A stretch of 64,000 nt of DNA from contig NZ_CANLWM010000006.1 in the NCBI RefSeq assembly GCF_947494875.1, forward strand, positions 124,001 to 188,000, written 5' to 3'. The DNA is from an uncultured Williamsia sp. GTDB lineage: Bacteria; Actinomycetota; Actinomycetes; Mycobacteriales; Mycobacteriaceae. The position numbers and the translations under genes are program-made. Position 1 is the first letter of the stretch, and every line of letters starts with the position of its first letter. The notes below the pieces were generated by a model. The model saw nothing but the letters and a program-made list of their open reading frames with translations. It searched no databases and was not told the origin of the DNA. This document shows positions 50,628 to 61,208 of this stretch, in pieces.

Positions 50628-51128
50628 TCAGGACGCCTCGGCGCGTTCCAGGAGGAGCCGGACGCCGAAGTGCACCGTCGCCGCGAGGACGTCCGCGGGG
50701 TCGCCGTCGAACTCGACGCGGTCGGCGCTCGCCTGACCCCGGTCGACGACGCCGACCCACACGGTTCCGGGCGGGACGTCCTCGTCGGTGTCCGGGCCGG
50801 CCTCACCGGTCAGGGCGATGGTGAGGTCGGCGCCGAACATCGTCGCCGTGGAGTGCGCCATCGCGCGGGCGGACTCCTCGCTGACGACGGGACCGTCGGG
50901 CACGTGCAGCAGCGAGTGCTTCACCGACGACCGGTAGGCGATGACGCCCCCCGCGTACCACTCGCCCGACGACGGTGCGCGACCCATCTGGGCGGCGAGA
51001 TTCCCGGCGGTGAGGGACTCACACGTGGCGATCGAACGCCCGGTCCGCTGCGCCACCTCGGCGAGCCGCTCGCACAGCTCGGTGGTCTCCGCGTCGACGG
51101 GCAGGTGCTGTTCCGGTTGGACGGTCAT
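50628..51128 (-). CDS. CinA C-terminal-domain protein (NMN amidohydrolase-like)
   Basis: This 166-residue stand-alone CinA C-terminal domain has CESLTAGNLAAQMGRAPSSGEWYAGGVIAYRSSVKHSLLHV and ALTGEAGPDTDEDVPPGTVWVGV. In E. coli PncC this domain deamidates nicotinamide mononucleotide. The usual family motif ESxTGG is here ESLTAG, with the Ser present. It is divergent from the ROK kinase gene. Confidence 0.85.
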   Translation of the reverse strand: MTVQPEQHLPVDAETTELCERLAEVAQRTGRSIATCESLTAGNLAAQMGRAPSSGEWYAGGVIAYRSSVKHSLLHVPDGPVVSEESARAMAHSTATMFGADLTIALTGEAGPDTDEDVPPGTVWVGVVDRGQASADRVEFDGDPADVLAATVHFGVRLLLERAEAS

Positions 51129-51206
51129 GCAGACGCGGATGGCCCCGCCGCCGGGGTCCCAAACATCGCGCTCCGGCCGCCGGGGCACCCGTGACAGACT
51201 TCGACG

Positions 51207-52157
51207 ATGAGCAAGCACGGGCACGGCCTGGTGGCGGGCGTCGACGTCGGCGGGACCAACATCGAGGTCGGGTTGGTCGACGCGCACCACGCCGTCGTCG
51301 GGCGCGCCAAGGCGCACACCCCCACCGACGGCCCCGATGCCGTGCTCGACACCATCGCCGATCTGATCGGCTCGCTCGGCGACCGGCCCGCCGCGGTCGG
51401 CGTCGGGATCCCGGGCGTCGTGCATCGCGGTGACGTGCTCACCGTGCCGAATCTGGCCAACTGGACCGAAAAGGTGCAGATCGGCGAGGAGCTCGGCGAC
51501 CGTCTCGGTCTCCCGATCGCGCTCGGCAACGACGCGAACGTCGGGCTTCTCGGCGAGCACGTCGCCGGTGCCGCGCAGGGCGTCGACGACGCGCTGGGCG
51601 TGTGGATGGGGACGGGGATCGGCGGGGCGTTGGTCCTCGGCGGCGAGCTGTACAGCGGCACCCGCGGCGCCGCCGGCGAGATCGGCCACGTCGTCGTCCA
51701 GGAGCGCGGCGCGCTGTGTGGGTGCGGACGTCGGGGCTGCGTCGAGGCCTACGCCGGGCGGCGTCAAATGGAGGTCACCGCGACCGCCTTGCAGGAGGCG
51801 GGTCGGGAGACACGACTGTTCGCGATCCGCGACGAGGTGGGCAAGACCAGTGTGACGTCGAAGGTGTGGAAGCACGCCCTCGACGAAGGCGACCCCGTCG
51901 CCGTCGAGCTGTTCGCGACGGCGCTCGACGCGCTGGGTGTCGCGATCGGCTCCACGCTCAACGTGCTCGACGTCGGTCTCGTCGTCGTCGGCGGTGGACT
52001 GGCGGAGAAGCTGGGGCAGGACCTCGCCGACCGCATCGCGACGGCGACCGCCCCCTGGGTGCTCCAGTCCGACCCCGACCGCCGGTTCGTGGTGTCCGCG
52101 CTCGGTGACGACGCCGGGATCGTCGGGGCGGCGACGCTGGCGCGCGGCGCGCTCTGA
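51207..52157 (+). CDS. ROK-family kinase (glucokinase-like)
   Basis: This 316-residue protein has the ROK motifs: phosphate-binding DVGGTNIEVGLVD (12-24), sugar/ATP site NDANVGLLGEH, catalytic EIGHVVVQ, and the zinc motif CGCGRRGCVEAYAG. It phosphorylates glucose or a related sugar such as N-acetylmannosamine. It lacks the N-terminal helix-turn-helix of ROK repressors. It converges on the hemophore-like gene. Confidence 0.92.
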   Translation: MSKHGHGLVAGVDVGGTNIEVGLVDAHHAVVGRAKAHTPTDGPDAVLDTIADLIGSLGDRPAAVGVGIPGVVHRGDVLTVPNLANWTEKVQIGEELGDRLGLPIALGNDANVGLLGEHVAGAAQGVDDALGVWMGTGIGGALVLGGELYSGTRGAAGEIGHVVVQERGALCGCGRRGCVEAYAGRRQMEVTATALQEAGRETRLFAIRDEVGKTSVTSKVWKHALDEGDPVAVELFATALDALGVAIGSTLNVLDVGLVVVGGGLAEKLGQDLADRIATATAPWVLQSDPDRRFVVSALGDDAGIVGAATLARGAL

Positions 52158-52177
52158 GCGACCCCGGCGTCACCGGG

Positions 52178-52564
52178 TCAGTAGCGGTTGCAGGTCGAGA
52201 AGACCAGCGCCACACGCTGATCGACCAGCGGGCGGTACTGGCGTACCAGGCCGGCGATGCGCGGGTTGCGCTCGAGCAGCCGGTTCACCTCGGCGGTGCG
52301 CTGCGGCTCGGGAAGGACGACGATGCGCTCGAACTCGCCGCGCACCCGCGGGTTGTCGAGGTAGCGGGCCACCTCCGGGGATGTCGCGGCGACGGCACGC
52401 TCGACCTGGGCGGTGGTGCAGTCGGTGCCGGGGACACGGTCCTGCGGTGCGGCCGACGCGGATGCGGCCGGGATGGCGAGGGCTGCCGCGGCTCCCAGGG
52501 TCGCCGCGCCGAGGGACAGGGCGCGGGTGAACGGACGTCGAGTGGTCGTGCGTCGAGTGGTCAT
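52178..52564 (-). CDS. Hemophore-related secreted protein
   Basis: This 128-residue protein has a Sec signal peptide (basic start, hydrophobic 15-33, ASA-A cleavage near 38/39), then a small helical domain with two cysteines (C49 and C125) expected to form a disulfide. This pattern fits the mycobacterial hemophore-related family (Rv0203-like), which binds haem outside the cell. The label is by pattern rather than by a named residue match. It lies 35 nt downstream of prrB on the same strand. A longer start at 52603 is possible. Confidence 0.75.
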   Translation of the reverse strand: MTTRRTTTRRPFTRALSLGAATLGAAAALAIPAASASAAPQDRVPGTDCTTAQVERAVAATSPEVARYLDNPRVRGEFERIVVLPEPQRTAEVNRLLERNPRIAGLVRQYRPLVDQRVALVFSTCNRY

Positions 52565-52599
52565 CGAGGAGAACCCTTCGCGGATCGAGCAGGACGCGC

Positions 52600-53994
52600 T
52601 CATCGGAGCCGGGGGTCTGCAGCGGCGCGCTCACTCCCGACGGTACCGGCGCCGATCGTGACGGTCAGTCGGGTGCCGCCCCACGGGCTGTCGGACAGCG
52701 TGGCGTCGCCGCCGTGCAGCCGGGCCTGCTGTGCGATCAGCGCCAGGCCGAGGCCGGATCCCGACTGTCGGCTGGTGCCCCGTTCGAAGCGACGGAACAC
52801 CCGTTCGCGGTCGGCGGGTGGGATGCCGCGGCCGTCGTCGTCCACGACGATCGCGACGGCGTCCCCGCGCTCTTCGACACCGACACGCACCCGTCGGGCC
52901 TCGCCGTGGCGTACGCCGTTGGTCACGGCGTTGCCGACGGCCATCCGGATCCCGGTCTCGACGGCGTGCACGGGCACCGACTGCGGTGAGGCGAGGTCGA
53001 TCTCGACGCCGCGGTGGTGTGCCCGTGCCTCGGTGACGACACGGTCCAGGATGTCGGCGAGATCGACCGGCACACGGTCGCGGCCGCCGAGGTCGCCCTG
53101 CGCGAGGCTCTCCAGCGCGGCCAGCGTCTCCTGCACGCGCGCGTGGGACCGACGCAGGTCGGCGACGATCTCGGCGCGGGCCGCGGCGTCCGGGGCGAAC
53201 GACTCGAGCACCTCGAGGTCGGTCCGCATAGCGGTCAGCGGTGTCCGCAGCTCGTGCGCGGACACGGACGCGAAATCGCGGGCGGTCACCAGCGCCTCGT
53301 GGGTGCGGGCGCGTTCGGTGTCGACTCGACGCAGCAGCGACTCCATCGCCGACGCGAGTTCCTCGGCCTCGCGCGCACCCCGGACCTGAGCCAGCGCAGC
53401 ACGTTCCGGTGCCTCGGGCCCCGCCTCGACGGGGATGGTCTCGGTCTGCCGGGTGAGACGTCGCAGGGGCCGGATCGCCAGGCCGCCGAGCAGCCATGCC
53501 AGCAGTGCCGACGCGGCCACGGCGGACAGACCGATGTAGAGCAACGCTCGGTGCTGAGAGGCGACGCGATCGAGGGTGGGCTGCAGGGGGACCGCCACCG
53601 AGGTCATGACCAGCCCGTTCAGCAGACCCGAGTTCGCCGCGCTCGTCGTCTTCACCCGGTAGCGCGTGCCGTCGATCGTGATGTCGGCCTCACCGACGCC
53701 GCGCGCCGGGATCTGCCTGCTCGTGGTCTGCAGGACGATCCCGCCGAGACGGCCGGTGGCCAGCGCACCGTCGGAGACACCGGAGGTGATGGTCTCGGTG
53801 TTCGACGTCGACAGGCTCGGCTGGAACGCCGCCGACAGGGTGTCGACGCGGGCGTCGAGCTCGCGGTAGGCGCCGGCGCCCACCTGCACCCATGCGACCG
53901 TCCCGATCGCCAGCACGATCAGGACGGTCACCAGCGCCGCGGCCGCGGTCACGCGCGTCCGGAGCGACGGTGAACGCCTGCGGCCGCCGATCAC
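52600..53994 (-). CDS. prrB: Sensor histidine kinase PrrB-like
   Basis: This 464-residue kinase has an N-terminal helix (about 12-35), a periplasmic domain, a second helix (about 155-180) and HAMP. The H-box is [19 protein letters not shown], the N-box [13 protein letters not shown]1 DDDGRGIPP and G2 GSGLGLALI. It autophosphorylates on the H-box histidine and passes phosphate to PrrA. The GTG overlaps the prrA stop (GTGA). The order prrA-prrB matches Rv0903c-Rv0902c, which respond to nitrogen limitation and intracellular growth. Confidence 0.92.
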   Translation of the reverse strand: MIGGRRRSPSLRTRVTAAAALVTVLIVLAIGTVAWVQVGAGAYRELDARVDTLSAAFQPSLSTSNTETITSGVSDGALATGRLGGIVLQTTSRQIPARGVGEADITIDGTRYRVKTTSAANSGLLNGLVMTSVAVPLQPTLDRVASQHRALLYIGLSAVAASALLAWLLGGLAIRPLRRLTRQTETIPVEAGPEAPERAALAQVRGAREAEELASAMESLLRRVDTERARTHEALVTARDFASVSAHELRTPLTAMRTDLEVLESFAPDAAARAEIVADLRRSHARVQETLAALESLAQGDLGGRDRVPVDLADILDRVVTEARAHHRGVEIDLASPQSVPVHAVETGIRMAVGNAVTNGVRHGEARRVRVGVEERGDAVAIVVDDDGRGIPPADRERVFRRFERGTSRQSGSGLGLALIAQQARLHGGDATLSDSPWGGTRLTVTIGAGTVGSERAAADPRLR

Positions 53995-54749
53995 GGGTGC
54001 GCCCGCAGGACGAACCCGACGCCGCGCACGGTCTGGACGACGCGCGGTTGTCCCTCTGCCTCGAGCTTGCGCCGCAGGTAGCCGATGAACACGTCGACGA
54101 CGTTGGTGTCGGCGGCGAAGTCGTAGCCCCACACCTGACTCAGCAGCTGCGTCCGGCTGAGCACCATGCCGGGGTGCTCGGCCAGCGCGACCAGCAGCTC
54201 GAACTCGCGGCGTGTCAGGTCGACGGGGTGACCGTCACTGGTGACCTGCCGGGCGTCGACGTCGACGGTCACGTGCTCGACGACCAACGTCCGATGGGGT
54301 GCGCTCGGGGTCGTCTCCACGGCGGGTGTCACCGGTCGTCGTCGCAGCAGTGCCCGCAGCCGGGCGACGAGCTCCCCGAGGTCGAACGGCTTGGTGAGGT
54401 AGTCGTCGGCGCCGGCCTCCAGGCCGGTGATGCGATCGTCGACGGTGGTCCGTGCGGACAGGACACAGACGGGGATGTCGTCGCCGAGCGCACGCAGTGC
54501 CGTCACGACCGCGACCCCGTCGAGCCCGGGCATGTTGATGTCGAGGACCAGCAGCGACGGACGGTGCTCGGTGATGCTGCGCAACGCCTGCGCGCCACCG
54601 GTGGCGGTGTGGACACGGAACCCGGCCAGGCGCAGCCCGCGCTCCAGCGAGTGCAGCACGTCGGGGTCGTCGTCGACCACCAGGACGTCGGGCGTCCCTG
54701 CGTCCGGGGCGCCGGTCTCGTCGGTCGGCGGTGGCGTCATGGCGGCCAT
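53991..54749 (-). CDS. prrA: OmpR-type response regulator PrrA-like
   Basis: This 252-residue regulator has a receiver domain ([22 protein letters not shown], phospho-acceptor Asp in [13 protein letters not shown], switch Lys in YLTKPFDL). The C-terminal winged helix has [52 protein letters not shown]. The start is either 54749 (MAAMTPPP) or 54740. Coupling to prrB is by GTGA overlap. It is divergent from the photolyase gene, whose start lies 55 nt away. Confidence 0.94.
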   Translation of the reverse strand: MAAMTPPPTDETGAPDAGTPDVLVVDDDPDVLHSLERGLRLAGFRVHTATGGAQALRSITEHRPSLLVLDINMPGLDGVAVVTALRALGDDIPVCVLSARTTVDDRITGLEAGADDYLTKPFDLGELVARLRALLRRRPVTPAVETTPSAPHRTLVVEHVTVDVDARQVTSDGHPVDLTRREFELLVALAEHPGMVLSRTQLLSQVWGYDFAADTNVVDVFIGYLRRKLEAEGQPRVVQTVRGVGFVLRAHP

Positions 54750-54806
54750 TGTGCCGAAGACCGCTGGTCGGGACCCGTGACCCACCGGCTGCGGCAGGAT
54801 GGGGTG

Positions 54807-56204
54807 ATGACGACCACCGCGCTGCTCTGGTTCCGCCGTGACCTGCGTCTGTCCGATCTGCCGTCGCTGCTCGACGCGACCGAGGCGGCCGATCGGGTGC
54901 TGGCGTGTTTCGTCCTCGACCCGACGCTGCTGTCGTCGTCGGGTGAGCGCCGAGTGCAGTTCCTCGGCGACTCGCTGCGCGACCTGTCCGAGCAGCTCGA
55001 CGGTCGGCTGCTCGTCGTGCGGGGCAAACCGGAGAGCCGCATCCCCGAGCTCGCGAAGGCCGTCGACGCGACCAGCGTCCACATCTCCAGCGATCACACG
55101 CCCTACGGCGTCGCCCGCGACAAGCGTGTCGCCGAGGCGCTCGGGGACGTCGAGCTGGCCGCGCAGGGGTCGCCGTACGCCGTGACCCCGGGCCGCCTGA
55201 CGAAGAACGACGGCGAGCCGTACAAGGTCTACACGCCCTACTTCCGGGCCTGGCGGGACCACGGGTGGCATTCGCCGGCCGACACCGGAGCGAAGTCCGC
55301 CACCTGGGTGGACCCGAAGGACGTCACGTCCTCGAAGCTCAAGGCCGCCGACATCCCCGACCCCGGCGCCGATCTGCCGCAGGCCGCCGGTGAGACCGCC
55401 GCGCTCGCGCGGTGGAAGCAGTTCGTCGACGGGACGAAGGACTTCTCCGAGCACTCCGTCGCCGACTACGACGACGTCCGCAACCGCCCCGACCTCGACG
55501 CGACGAGCAGGATGTCGGCGCACCTGAAGTTCGGCAACATCCACCCCCGCACGATGCTCGCCGACCTCGTCGACCTGGAGAAGAAGACGACGACGAAAGA
55601 CGGTGCGACGGGATACATCAGGGAGATCTGCTTCCGGGACTTCTACGCGACGATCATGCATCACTGGCCGCGCAGTTCCTGGTGGAACTGGAACTCGCAG
55701 TTCGACGACATCGAGCTCGACACCGGCAAGGACGCCGAGAAGGCGTTCGAGCAGTGGAAGAGGGGGGAGACCGGGTTCCCCATCGTCGACGCCGCGATGC
55801 GGCAGCTCAACGAGTCGGGCTGGATGCACAACCGGCTGCGGATGATCGTCGCGTCGTTCCTCGTGAAGGACCTGCACCTGCCGTGGCAGTGGGGTGCGAA
55901 GTACTTCCTCTCCCAACTCACCGACGGTGACATGTCGAGCAATCAGCACGGGTGGCAGTGGACCGCGGGCTGCGGCACCGACGCCTCTCCCTACTTCCGG
56001 GTGTTCAACCCGACGACGCAGGGCGAGAAGTTCGACCCGAACGGCGACTTCGTCCGGCAATGGGTGCCGGAACTGTCCGAGATCGCGGGCAAGGCGGTCC
56101 ATCAGCCCGGTGACGATCGTCCCGACGGGTACCCGGAACCGATGGTCGACCACAAGGCCGAGCGCGAAGAGGCCCTCGCCCGGTACCAGAAGGTCAAGAA
56201 CTGA
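54807..56204 (+). CDS. Deoxyribodipyrimidine (CPD) photolyase
   Basis: This 465-residue class I photolyase/cryptochrome uses FADH- and light to split pyrimidine dimers. The N-terminal alpha/beta domain starts [22 protein letters not shown]-binding and Trp-relay segments are [69 protein letters not shown], and [25 protein letters not shown] three bases upstream is an alternative start. It is divergent from prrA. Confidence 0.95.
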   Translation: MTTTALLWFRRDLRLSDLPSLLDATEAADRVLACFVLDPTLLSSSGERRVQFLGDSLRDLSEQLDGRLLVVRGKPESRIPELAKAVDATSVHISSDHTPYGVARDKRVAEALGDVELAAQGSPYAVTPGRLTKNDGEPYKVYTPYFRAWRDHGWHSPADTGAKSATWVDPKDVTSSKLKAADIPDPGADLPQAAGETAALARWKQFVDGTKDFSEHSVADYDDVRNRPDLDATSRMSAHLKFGNIHPRTMLADLVDLEKKTTTKDGATGYIREICFRDFYATIMHHWPRSSWWNWNSQFDDIELDTGKDAEKAFEQWKRGETGFPIVDAAMRQLNESGWMHNRLRMIVASFLVKDLHLPWQWGAKYFLSQLTDGDMSSNQHGWQWTAGCGTDASPYFRVFNPTTQGEKFDPNGDFVRQWVPELSEIAGKAVHQPGDDRPDGYPEPMVDHKAEREEALARYQKVKN

Positions 56205-56211
56205 CGCATCG

Positions 56212-56229
56212 AGTTCGGCTCGCCTAACT
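56212..56229. promoter_or_regulatory. DtxR/MntR-type palindrome upstream of mntH
   Basis: AGTTCGGCTCGCCTAACT is an 18-bp inverted repeat with one mismatch in 8-bp arms (AGTTCGGC / GCCTAACT). It lies 53 nt upstream of the manganese transporter ATG and just after the photolyase stop. It resembles metal-regulator operators of the DtxR/MntR family, so mntH is probably repressed when manganese is sufficient. Confidence 0.55.
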
Positions 56230-56281
56230 TTTTTCTTCGACCTGGTTTGAAACCGCTCATCGGCTGTGACACGCTGGGCCG

Positions 56282-57541
56282 ATGGCGTTGGGGACCGGTC
56301 CGCAGCTGAGTCCGGCTCCGTTGCGGCGGTCCCGGTTCGCTGGGGTCGCCCTGCTGGGCCCGGCGTTCGTCGCCGCCATCGCCTATGTCGACCCGGGCAA
56401 CGTCGCCGCGAACGTCACCGCCGGTGCCCGCTACGGGTTCCTGCTCGTCTGGGTGCTGGTGGTCGCGTGCGCGATGGCGGTGGTGATCCAATACCAGTCG
56501 GCCAAGCTCGGCATCGTCACGGGCAAGACGCTGCCCGGGTTGCTCGGGGAGCGGCTTCCCCGGCGTCGCCGGCTCGCGTTCTGGGCGCAGGCCGAGGTGG
56601 TGGCGGCGGCCACCGACATCGCCGAGGTCGTCGGCGGCGCGATCGCCCTGCACCTGCTTTTCGACCTGCCCCTCGTTGTCGGCGGGGTGATCGTCGGCGC
56701 GATCTCCATGGCGCTGTTGGGTTTCCAGTCACGCAGTCGGCAGCGGACGTTCGAATCCGCGATCGGTGCGTTGCTCCTGATCATCGTTGTCGGGTTCCTG
56801 GCCGGTCTCGTCGTGGGCCCGCCGTCACCCGGCGACGTGCTCGGCGGACTGGTGCCGCGCCTGCAGGGCACCGACACCGTGCTGCTCGCCGCGAGCATGC
56901 TCGGCGCGACGGTGATGCCGCACGCGATCTACCTGCACTCCAGCCTCGTCATCGACCGCCACGGGCCCAGCGTCGACGACACGCGTCGTCGACGGCTCAT
57001 CCGGGCGACACGCTGGGACGTCACCGTCGCGTTGGTGATCGCCGGTGCGGTGAACATCGCGCTGCTGCTGCTGGCCGCGCAGAACCTGCAGGGCCGCGCG
57101 GGGACCGACACCATCGAGGGTGCGCAGCGAGCTGTGGGCGACGCGATGGGTCCGGTGATGGCCGTCGTGTTCGCCGTCGGCCTGCTCGCGTCGGGTCTCG
57201 CGTCCACCTCGATCGGGTGCTACGCGGGCGCGTCGATCATGCAGGGACTGTTGCGCGTTCGCGTGCCGGTGTGGATACGCCGGATGGTCACCCTCGTCCC
57301 CGCGCTGATCGTCCTCGGCAGCGGGGTCGACCCGACATGGGCGCTGGTGATCAGTCAGGTCGTGCTGAGCTTCGGCATCCCGTTCGCGGTCATCCCGCTC
57401 GGCCGCTTCACCCGCGATCGTGCGCTGATGGGCTCCTTCGCCGACTCCGGTGTGCTGCGCGTCGTCGCGATCGCGATCGCCACGGTGGTCGTCGTGCTCA
57501 ACGTCGCGCTGATCTGGCTGACCGTGACCGGCACGGCCTGA
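56282..57541 (+). CDS. mntH: Nramp-family divalent metal transporter (MntH)
   Basis: This 419-residue Nramp protein has 11 or so hydrophobic segments. Helix 1 carries the metal-binding DPGN ([15 protein letters not shown]) and helix 6 carries [11 protein letters not shown], the two hallmark motifs for Mn2+/Fe2+ coordination. It imports Mn2+ by proton symport. The metal-regulator palindrome upstream supports manganese control. Confidence 0.95.
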   Translation: MALGTGPQLSPAPLRRSRFAGVALLGPAFVAAIAYVDPGNVAANVTAGARYGFLLVWVLVVACAMAVVIQYQSAKLGIVTGKTLPGLLGERLPRRRRLAFWAQAEVVAAATDIAEVVGGAIALHLLFDLPLVVGGVIVGAISMALLGFQSRSRQRTFESAIGALLLIIVVGFLAGLVVGPPSPGDVLGGLVPRLQGTDTVLLAASMLGATVMPHAIYLHSSLVIDRHGPSVDDTRRRRLIRATRWDVTVALVIAGAVNIALLLLAAQNLQGRAGTDTIEGAQRAVGDAMGPVMAVVFAVGLLASGLASTSIGCYAGASIMQGLLRVRVPVWIRRMVTLVPALIVLGSGVDPTWALVISQVVLSFGIPFAVIPLGRFTRDRALMGSFADSGVLRVVAIAIATVVVVLNVALIWLTVTGTA

Positions 57542-57552
57542 AACCGCTCCGC

Positions 57553-58614
57553 CTATGCCTTCTTCAGGTCCGGGTTCTCCTGGTACACCTCGGCGAGGAC
57601 CGACATGTCGAAGATGTCAGCGGCCTTGATGGTGTAGCCGGCCTTGGCGAGCGCCTCGATGTTCTCGGCGATCAAAGCGTCGGTCATGGTGAGGAGGCCG
57701 TTGGCCTTCGTGTCGGCGGAGACGACGAGGTCGTTCTGCGCGATCGCCTCCTTGGTCTGGTCGTCGACCTTGAGGCCGAGGTTCTTGCCGTAGACGTTCA
57801 CGGCGAGTTCCGCGGAGCCCTGGGGATCGGCGACGGCGTCGTTCCAGCCCTGGACCTCCGCCTTCAGGAACTTCTTCAGCAGGTCGCGCTCGGAGTCGAT
57901 GGTCTCCTGGCGCACCACCAGCGTCTCGGCGACCAGCGGCAGGTTGTGGTCGGCGAACAGCAGGGTCGCCGTCGGGAAACCCTGTGCGGCCAAGGTGATC
58001 GGCTCGTTGGTGCTGTAGGCCACCCAGCCGTCGACCTCGCCCTTCGTGAGGGGGGTGGGGTCGTACTGGACGGTGATCTTGTCGACGTCGCTCTCGCGGA
58101 GGTTGTTCGCCGTGAGCAGTGCCTTGAAGACGTTCTCGTTCGACGCCTGCACGCCGATCTTCTTGCCCTTCATCTCGGCCGGGGTGGTGATGGGGGTCTT
58201 CGCCGAGGACATGATGCAGAACGGGTTCTTCTGGTAGGTCGCGGCGACCGTCTTGAGCTTGGCGCCCTGCAGGATCACCGGAGCGGTGAGCTGCGGGGCG
58301 GTCATCCCGATCCACACCTTGTTCGACGTCAGACCCGTCTCGACGCCGGTGCCCGCACCGCCGCCGGTGACGAGCTCGGGGTCCGGGGTGAACCCCGCCG
58401 CCTTGTAGTATCCCTTGTTCAGCGCGTGGTACTCACCGGCGAACTCGATGTTCTTGATCCACGACAGCTGGACCTTCTTCGCACCGCCCGACGACGAGGA
58501 CGACGACCCGCTGCTGCACGCGGCGAGGACACCGGACGCGCCGAGCGCGCCGGCGGCGCCGCCCGCGAGCAGGGAGTAGCGGAGGAAGTTGCGGCGGTCG
58601 ACGCTGGGGGACAT
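57553..58614 (-). CDS. ABC substrate-binding lipoprotein, NMT1/THI5/SsuA-like
   Basis: This 353-residue protein has a twin-arginine signal (RRNFLRYSLLAGGAAG, from residue 7) and a lipobox LAAC with C33, so it is probably exported folded and lipidated. The mature part shows VQLSWIKNIEFAGEYHALNKGYYKAAGF, CIMSSAKTPITTPAEMKGKKIGVQ and VVRQETIDSERDLLKKFLKAEVQGWNDAV. This is the NMT1/THI5-like fold that binds pyrimidines, sulfonates or riboflavin. It is last in the four-gene operon. The ligand cannot be decided from sequence. Confidence 0.9.
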   Translation of the reverse strand: MSPSVDRRNFLRYSLLAGGAAGALGASGVLAACSSGSSSSSSGGAKKVQLSWIKNIEFAGEYHALNKGYYKAAGFTPDPELVTGGGAGTGVETGLTSNKVWIGMTAPQLTAPVILQGAKLKTVAATYQKNPFCIMSSAKTPITTPAEMKGKKIGVQASNENVFKALLTANNLRESDVDKITVQYDPTPLTKGEVDGWVAYSTNEPITLAAQGFPTATLLFADHNLPLVAETLVVRQETIDSERDLLKKFLKAEVQGWNDAVADPQGSAELAVNVYGKNLGLKVDDQTKEAIAQNDLVVSADTKANGLLTMTDALIAENIEALAKAGYTIKAADIFDMSVLAEVYQENPDLKKA

Positions 58615-58658
58615 GGGTTCTCCGTTCGGATGGGGTGAGGGACGAGGTGGTGGGTGGG

Positions 58659-59477
58659 TCAGGACGTGGCGGTGCCCATGCGGGACAACACCAGGGCCTC
58701 GCACACGCCGACGACGGCGTACAGGACGATCGAGCTGACGGTGATGACGACAACCGAGGCCCACAGCTCGTCGTAGGCGGCGGCGGGCAGTGCCTGCTGA
58801 AGACTGGCGCCGAGTCCCTTGTTCGTGCCGAGCCATTCGCTGACCGTCGCGCCGATCATGGCGCCGGGAACCGAGATCTTGGCCGCCGCGAACAGCGACG
58901 GGACCGCGGCGGGCAGCGAGGCGAGACGCAACGTGGTGGTGCGGGAACCGCCGTAGGCGCTGATGACGTCGGCGATCTGACGCGGCGCGCCGGCCAACCC
59001 GGTCATGATCATCACGAGAGCGGGGAAGAACACGATGATCCCGCCCATCACCGCCACACATGCGGGTCCACGCCCCACGATCATCGTGATGAGCGGTGTG
59101 ACCGCGACCAGCGGCACCGAGCGCATCAGCATCGCCAGCGGCATGAAGGTCTGGGCTGCGGGCCGGGACAGAGTGAACACCGCGGCGACCACGATCGCGG
59201 CCACCATCCCGGTGACGAAACCGATCCCGGTGTCGGCCAGCGTGATCCACAGGCGGTCGAACAGGTCACCGCGGTTGGCGGCGGCGTCGGGGTCGGTGAA
59301 CAGGTAGGCGAACACGTCGAGCGGGGTGCGTCCGATGATCGGTCCGACGTCCGGGAAGGCCAGCAGGAACGCCACCCAGATCACGACGATGAGCACCAGG
59401 GAACCCAGGAGCGACAGGAGGAGTCGCGTCGCGGAGCCCGCCCCGCGGATGCGCGGGCCGGCGATCGCGGCGGTCAT
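58659..59477 (-). CDS. ABC importer permease (TauC/SsuC-like) 2
   Basis: This 272-residue permease has six hydrophobic segments. The binding-protein-dependent transport motif lies around AYGGSRTTTLRLASLPAAVPSLFAAAKISVPGAMIGATVSEW (EAA loop) in the C-terminal half. It pairs with the upstream permease. Its ATG overlaps the stop of permease 1 (ATGA). It belongs to the nitrate/sulfonate/taurine permease family. Confidence 0.9.
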   Translation of the reverse strand: MTAAIAGPRIRGAGSATRLLLSLLGSLVLIVVIWVAFLLAFPDVGPIIGRTPLDVFAYLFTDPDAAANRGDLFDRLWITLADTGIGFVTGMVAAIVVAAVFTLSRPAAQTFMPLAMLMRSVPLVAVTPLITMIVGRGPACVAVMGGIIVFFPALVMIMTGLAGAPRQIADVISAYGGSRTTTLRLASLPAAVPSLFAAAKISVPGAMIGATVSEWLGTNKGLGASLQQALPAAAYDELWASVVVITVSSIVLYAVVGVCEALVLSRMGTATS

Positions 59478-60316
59478 CGAATCGCCTCCCCCCGCGCCCA
59501 GCGGTCGACGAAGCGGGCGATGACGGCGACGATCGCGTATCCGACGCCCGCGACGACGCCGGCGATGAGCGCGATCGCCCACACCTGCGGGATGGCCGCC
59601 TGCTGCTGGGCCAGGATCATGGACGGACCGATGCCCTGCTCGGGCATGGACAGGAACTCCCCGAGCACGGCACCGAGCACCGCGGCCGGGGCGGCGATCT
59701 TCAGCGCGGCCAGCGTGTTCGGCAACGCCGAGACGATCCGCACCCGCACGAGCTGTGCGAACGGGCCGCCCCCATAGACCCGGACGAGGTCGAGTTCGGC
59801 GGCGTTGGGCGACCGCAGCCCGGACAGCACGCCGATCATGGTCGTGAAGAACACCGAGATCGCGGCGAGGAACACGATCATCGTCTGCACCTCGCTGAAC
59901 GCGACCTGGATGATCGGCGCCACGGCGATCAGCGGTGTGCAGTAGCTGATGATCGCCAGCTGCGTCGCGAGGCCCTCCACGGCGGGGATGAGGACCACGA
60001 GGAGCGCGATCGCGATGGCGAGCCCGTTGCCCCAGAGGAAGCCACGCAGCGCCAGCTCGACGGTCGGCGTCACGTTCGTGGCGTAGAAGTCGCCGCCCTG
60101 CTCGCCGATCGCACGCAGCACGGCGACCGGTGTCGGGATGGTGCCTCGGAACCACTGGAAGACGCCCGCGAGGGTCCAGACGGCCAGGACCACGACGATC
60201 CCGAGCGCGCCTGCGCCCCAGCGTGACCCGGCGGTCCGCGCACCCGACCACCGCGTGCCGGGGAGCGGACCCGGCTCGGCGGCGAGGTCGGGCCGGGGCT
60301 CGGCGAGCGTGGTCAT
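59474..60316 (-). CDS. ABC importer permease (TauC/SsuC-like) 1
   Basis: This 280-residue permease has six hydrophobic segments. The EAA-loop motif is [44 protein letters not shown] polar 25-residue N-terminus precedes helix 1. It overlaps the ATPase stop by ATGA. The two permeases differ enough to form a heterodimer rather than a recent duplication. Confidence 0.9.
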   Translation of the reverse strand: MTTLAEPRPDLAAEPGPLPGTRWSGARTAGSRWGAGALGIVVVLAVWTLAGVFQWFRGTIPTPVAVLRAIGEQGGDFYATNVTPTVELALRGFLWGNGLAIAIALLVVLIPAVEGLATQLAIISYCTPLIAVAPIIQVAFSEVQTMIVFLAAISVFFTTMIGVLSGLRSPNAAELDLVRVYGGGPFAQLVRVRIVSALPNTLAALKIAAPAAVLGAVLGEFLSMPEQGIGPSMILAQQQAAIPQVWAIALIAGVVAGVGYAIVAVIARFVDRWARGEAIR

Positions 60317-61161
60317 CGCGATGTCCCGGCGGGCGCCGCCGTCTCGTCGGTCCGGCGCCCGAAGAGGACGCCGCTGAGGTGGTCGTGCAGGGCGTGGAAC
60401 TCGGGTGTGCGCAGCATCTCCGGCACACGCGGGCGGGGCAGGTCGATGGGGAGCACCTCGACGATCCTCCCGGGGCGGGGGCTCATGACGGCGACCTCGT
60501 CGGACAGGAACACCGCCTCGGCGATGCCGTGGGTGACCATCAATGTCGTCGCGGGCTTCTCGGTCCAGATCCGGAGCAGCTCGTCGTTCAGGCGCTGACG
60601 CGTCATGTCGTCGAGGGCGCCGAAGGGTTCGTCGAGCAGGAGCGCGGTGGGCCGGACGACGAGCGCGCGTGCGATGGAGACACGTTGACGCATACCGCCG
60701 GACAGGGTGGCGGGCTTGGCCTTCTCGAACCCGGAGAGCCCGACGAGCTCGATGAGTTCGGCGACGAGGTCGTCGTCGGCGGGCATCCGCGCCACCTGCA
60801 GCGGGAGCTTGATGTTCGCCTCGACGCTGCGCCACGGGAGCAGGGCCGAGTCCTGGAACGCGATGCCGAGACCGTGGTCCCGCTGCAGATCGCGCGGTGA
60901 CTTGCCGTTCATCAGGGCCGTGCCCGCGCTCGGGGTCTCCAGGCCGGCGAGGATCCGCAACACCGTGGACTTCCCGCAGCCCGACGGGCCGAGGAGGGAC
61001 AGGAACGATCCCTCGGGGGTCTTCAGCGTCACGTCCTCGAGCGCCGTCACCGGGGTCTTTCGCGAACCGAAAGTCTTGGTGAGTCCCGAGATGTCGACAC
61101 CGGTGCCGGCCGGGGGAACCCGTGCCGGCACCGGTGCCGGGGTGGTCGGCTCCTGCGTCAT
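60313..61161 (-). CDS. ABC importer ATP-binding protein (SsuB/TauB-like)
   Basis: This 282-residue ATPase is first of the importer operon. It has Walker [10 protein letters not shown] (about 58-66), Q-loop FQDSALLPW, signature LSGGMRQR, Walker [13 protein letters not shown] and the switch His in MVTHGIAEA. These are typical for the nitrate/sulfonate/taurine family. The start is 47 nt after the NatB-like gene on the same strand, so read-through transcription is possible. Confidence 0.93.
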   Translation of the reverse strand: MTQEPTTPAPVPARVPPAGTGVDISGLTKTFGSRKTPVTALEDVTLKTPEGSFLSLLGPSGCGKSTVLRILAGLETPSAGTALMNGKSPRDLQRDHGLGIAFQDSALLPWRSVEANIKLPLQVARMPADDDLVAELIELVGLSGFEKAKPATLSGGMRQRVSIARALVVRPTALLLDEPFGALDDMTRQRLNDELLRIWTEKPATTLMVTHGIAEAVFLSDEVAVMSPRPGRIVEVLPIDLPRPRVPEMLRTPEFHALHDHLSGVLFGRRTDETAAPAGTSR

Positions 61162-61208
61162 GAGGGCTGACGGTAGGAGCCGCCTGTTGCTGCGGTGTTA
61201 CCTCACGA

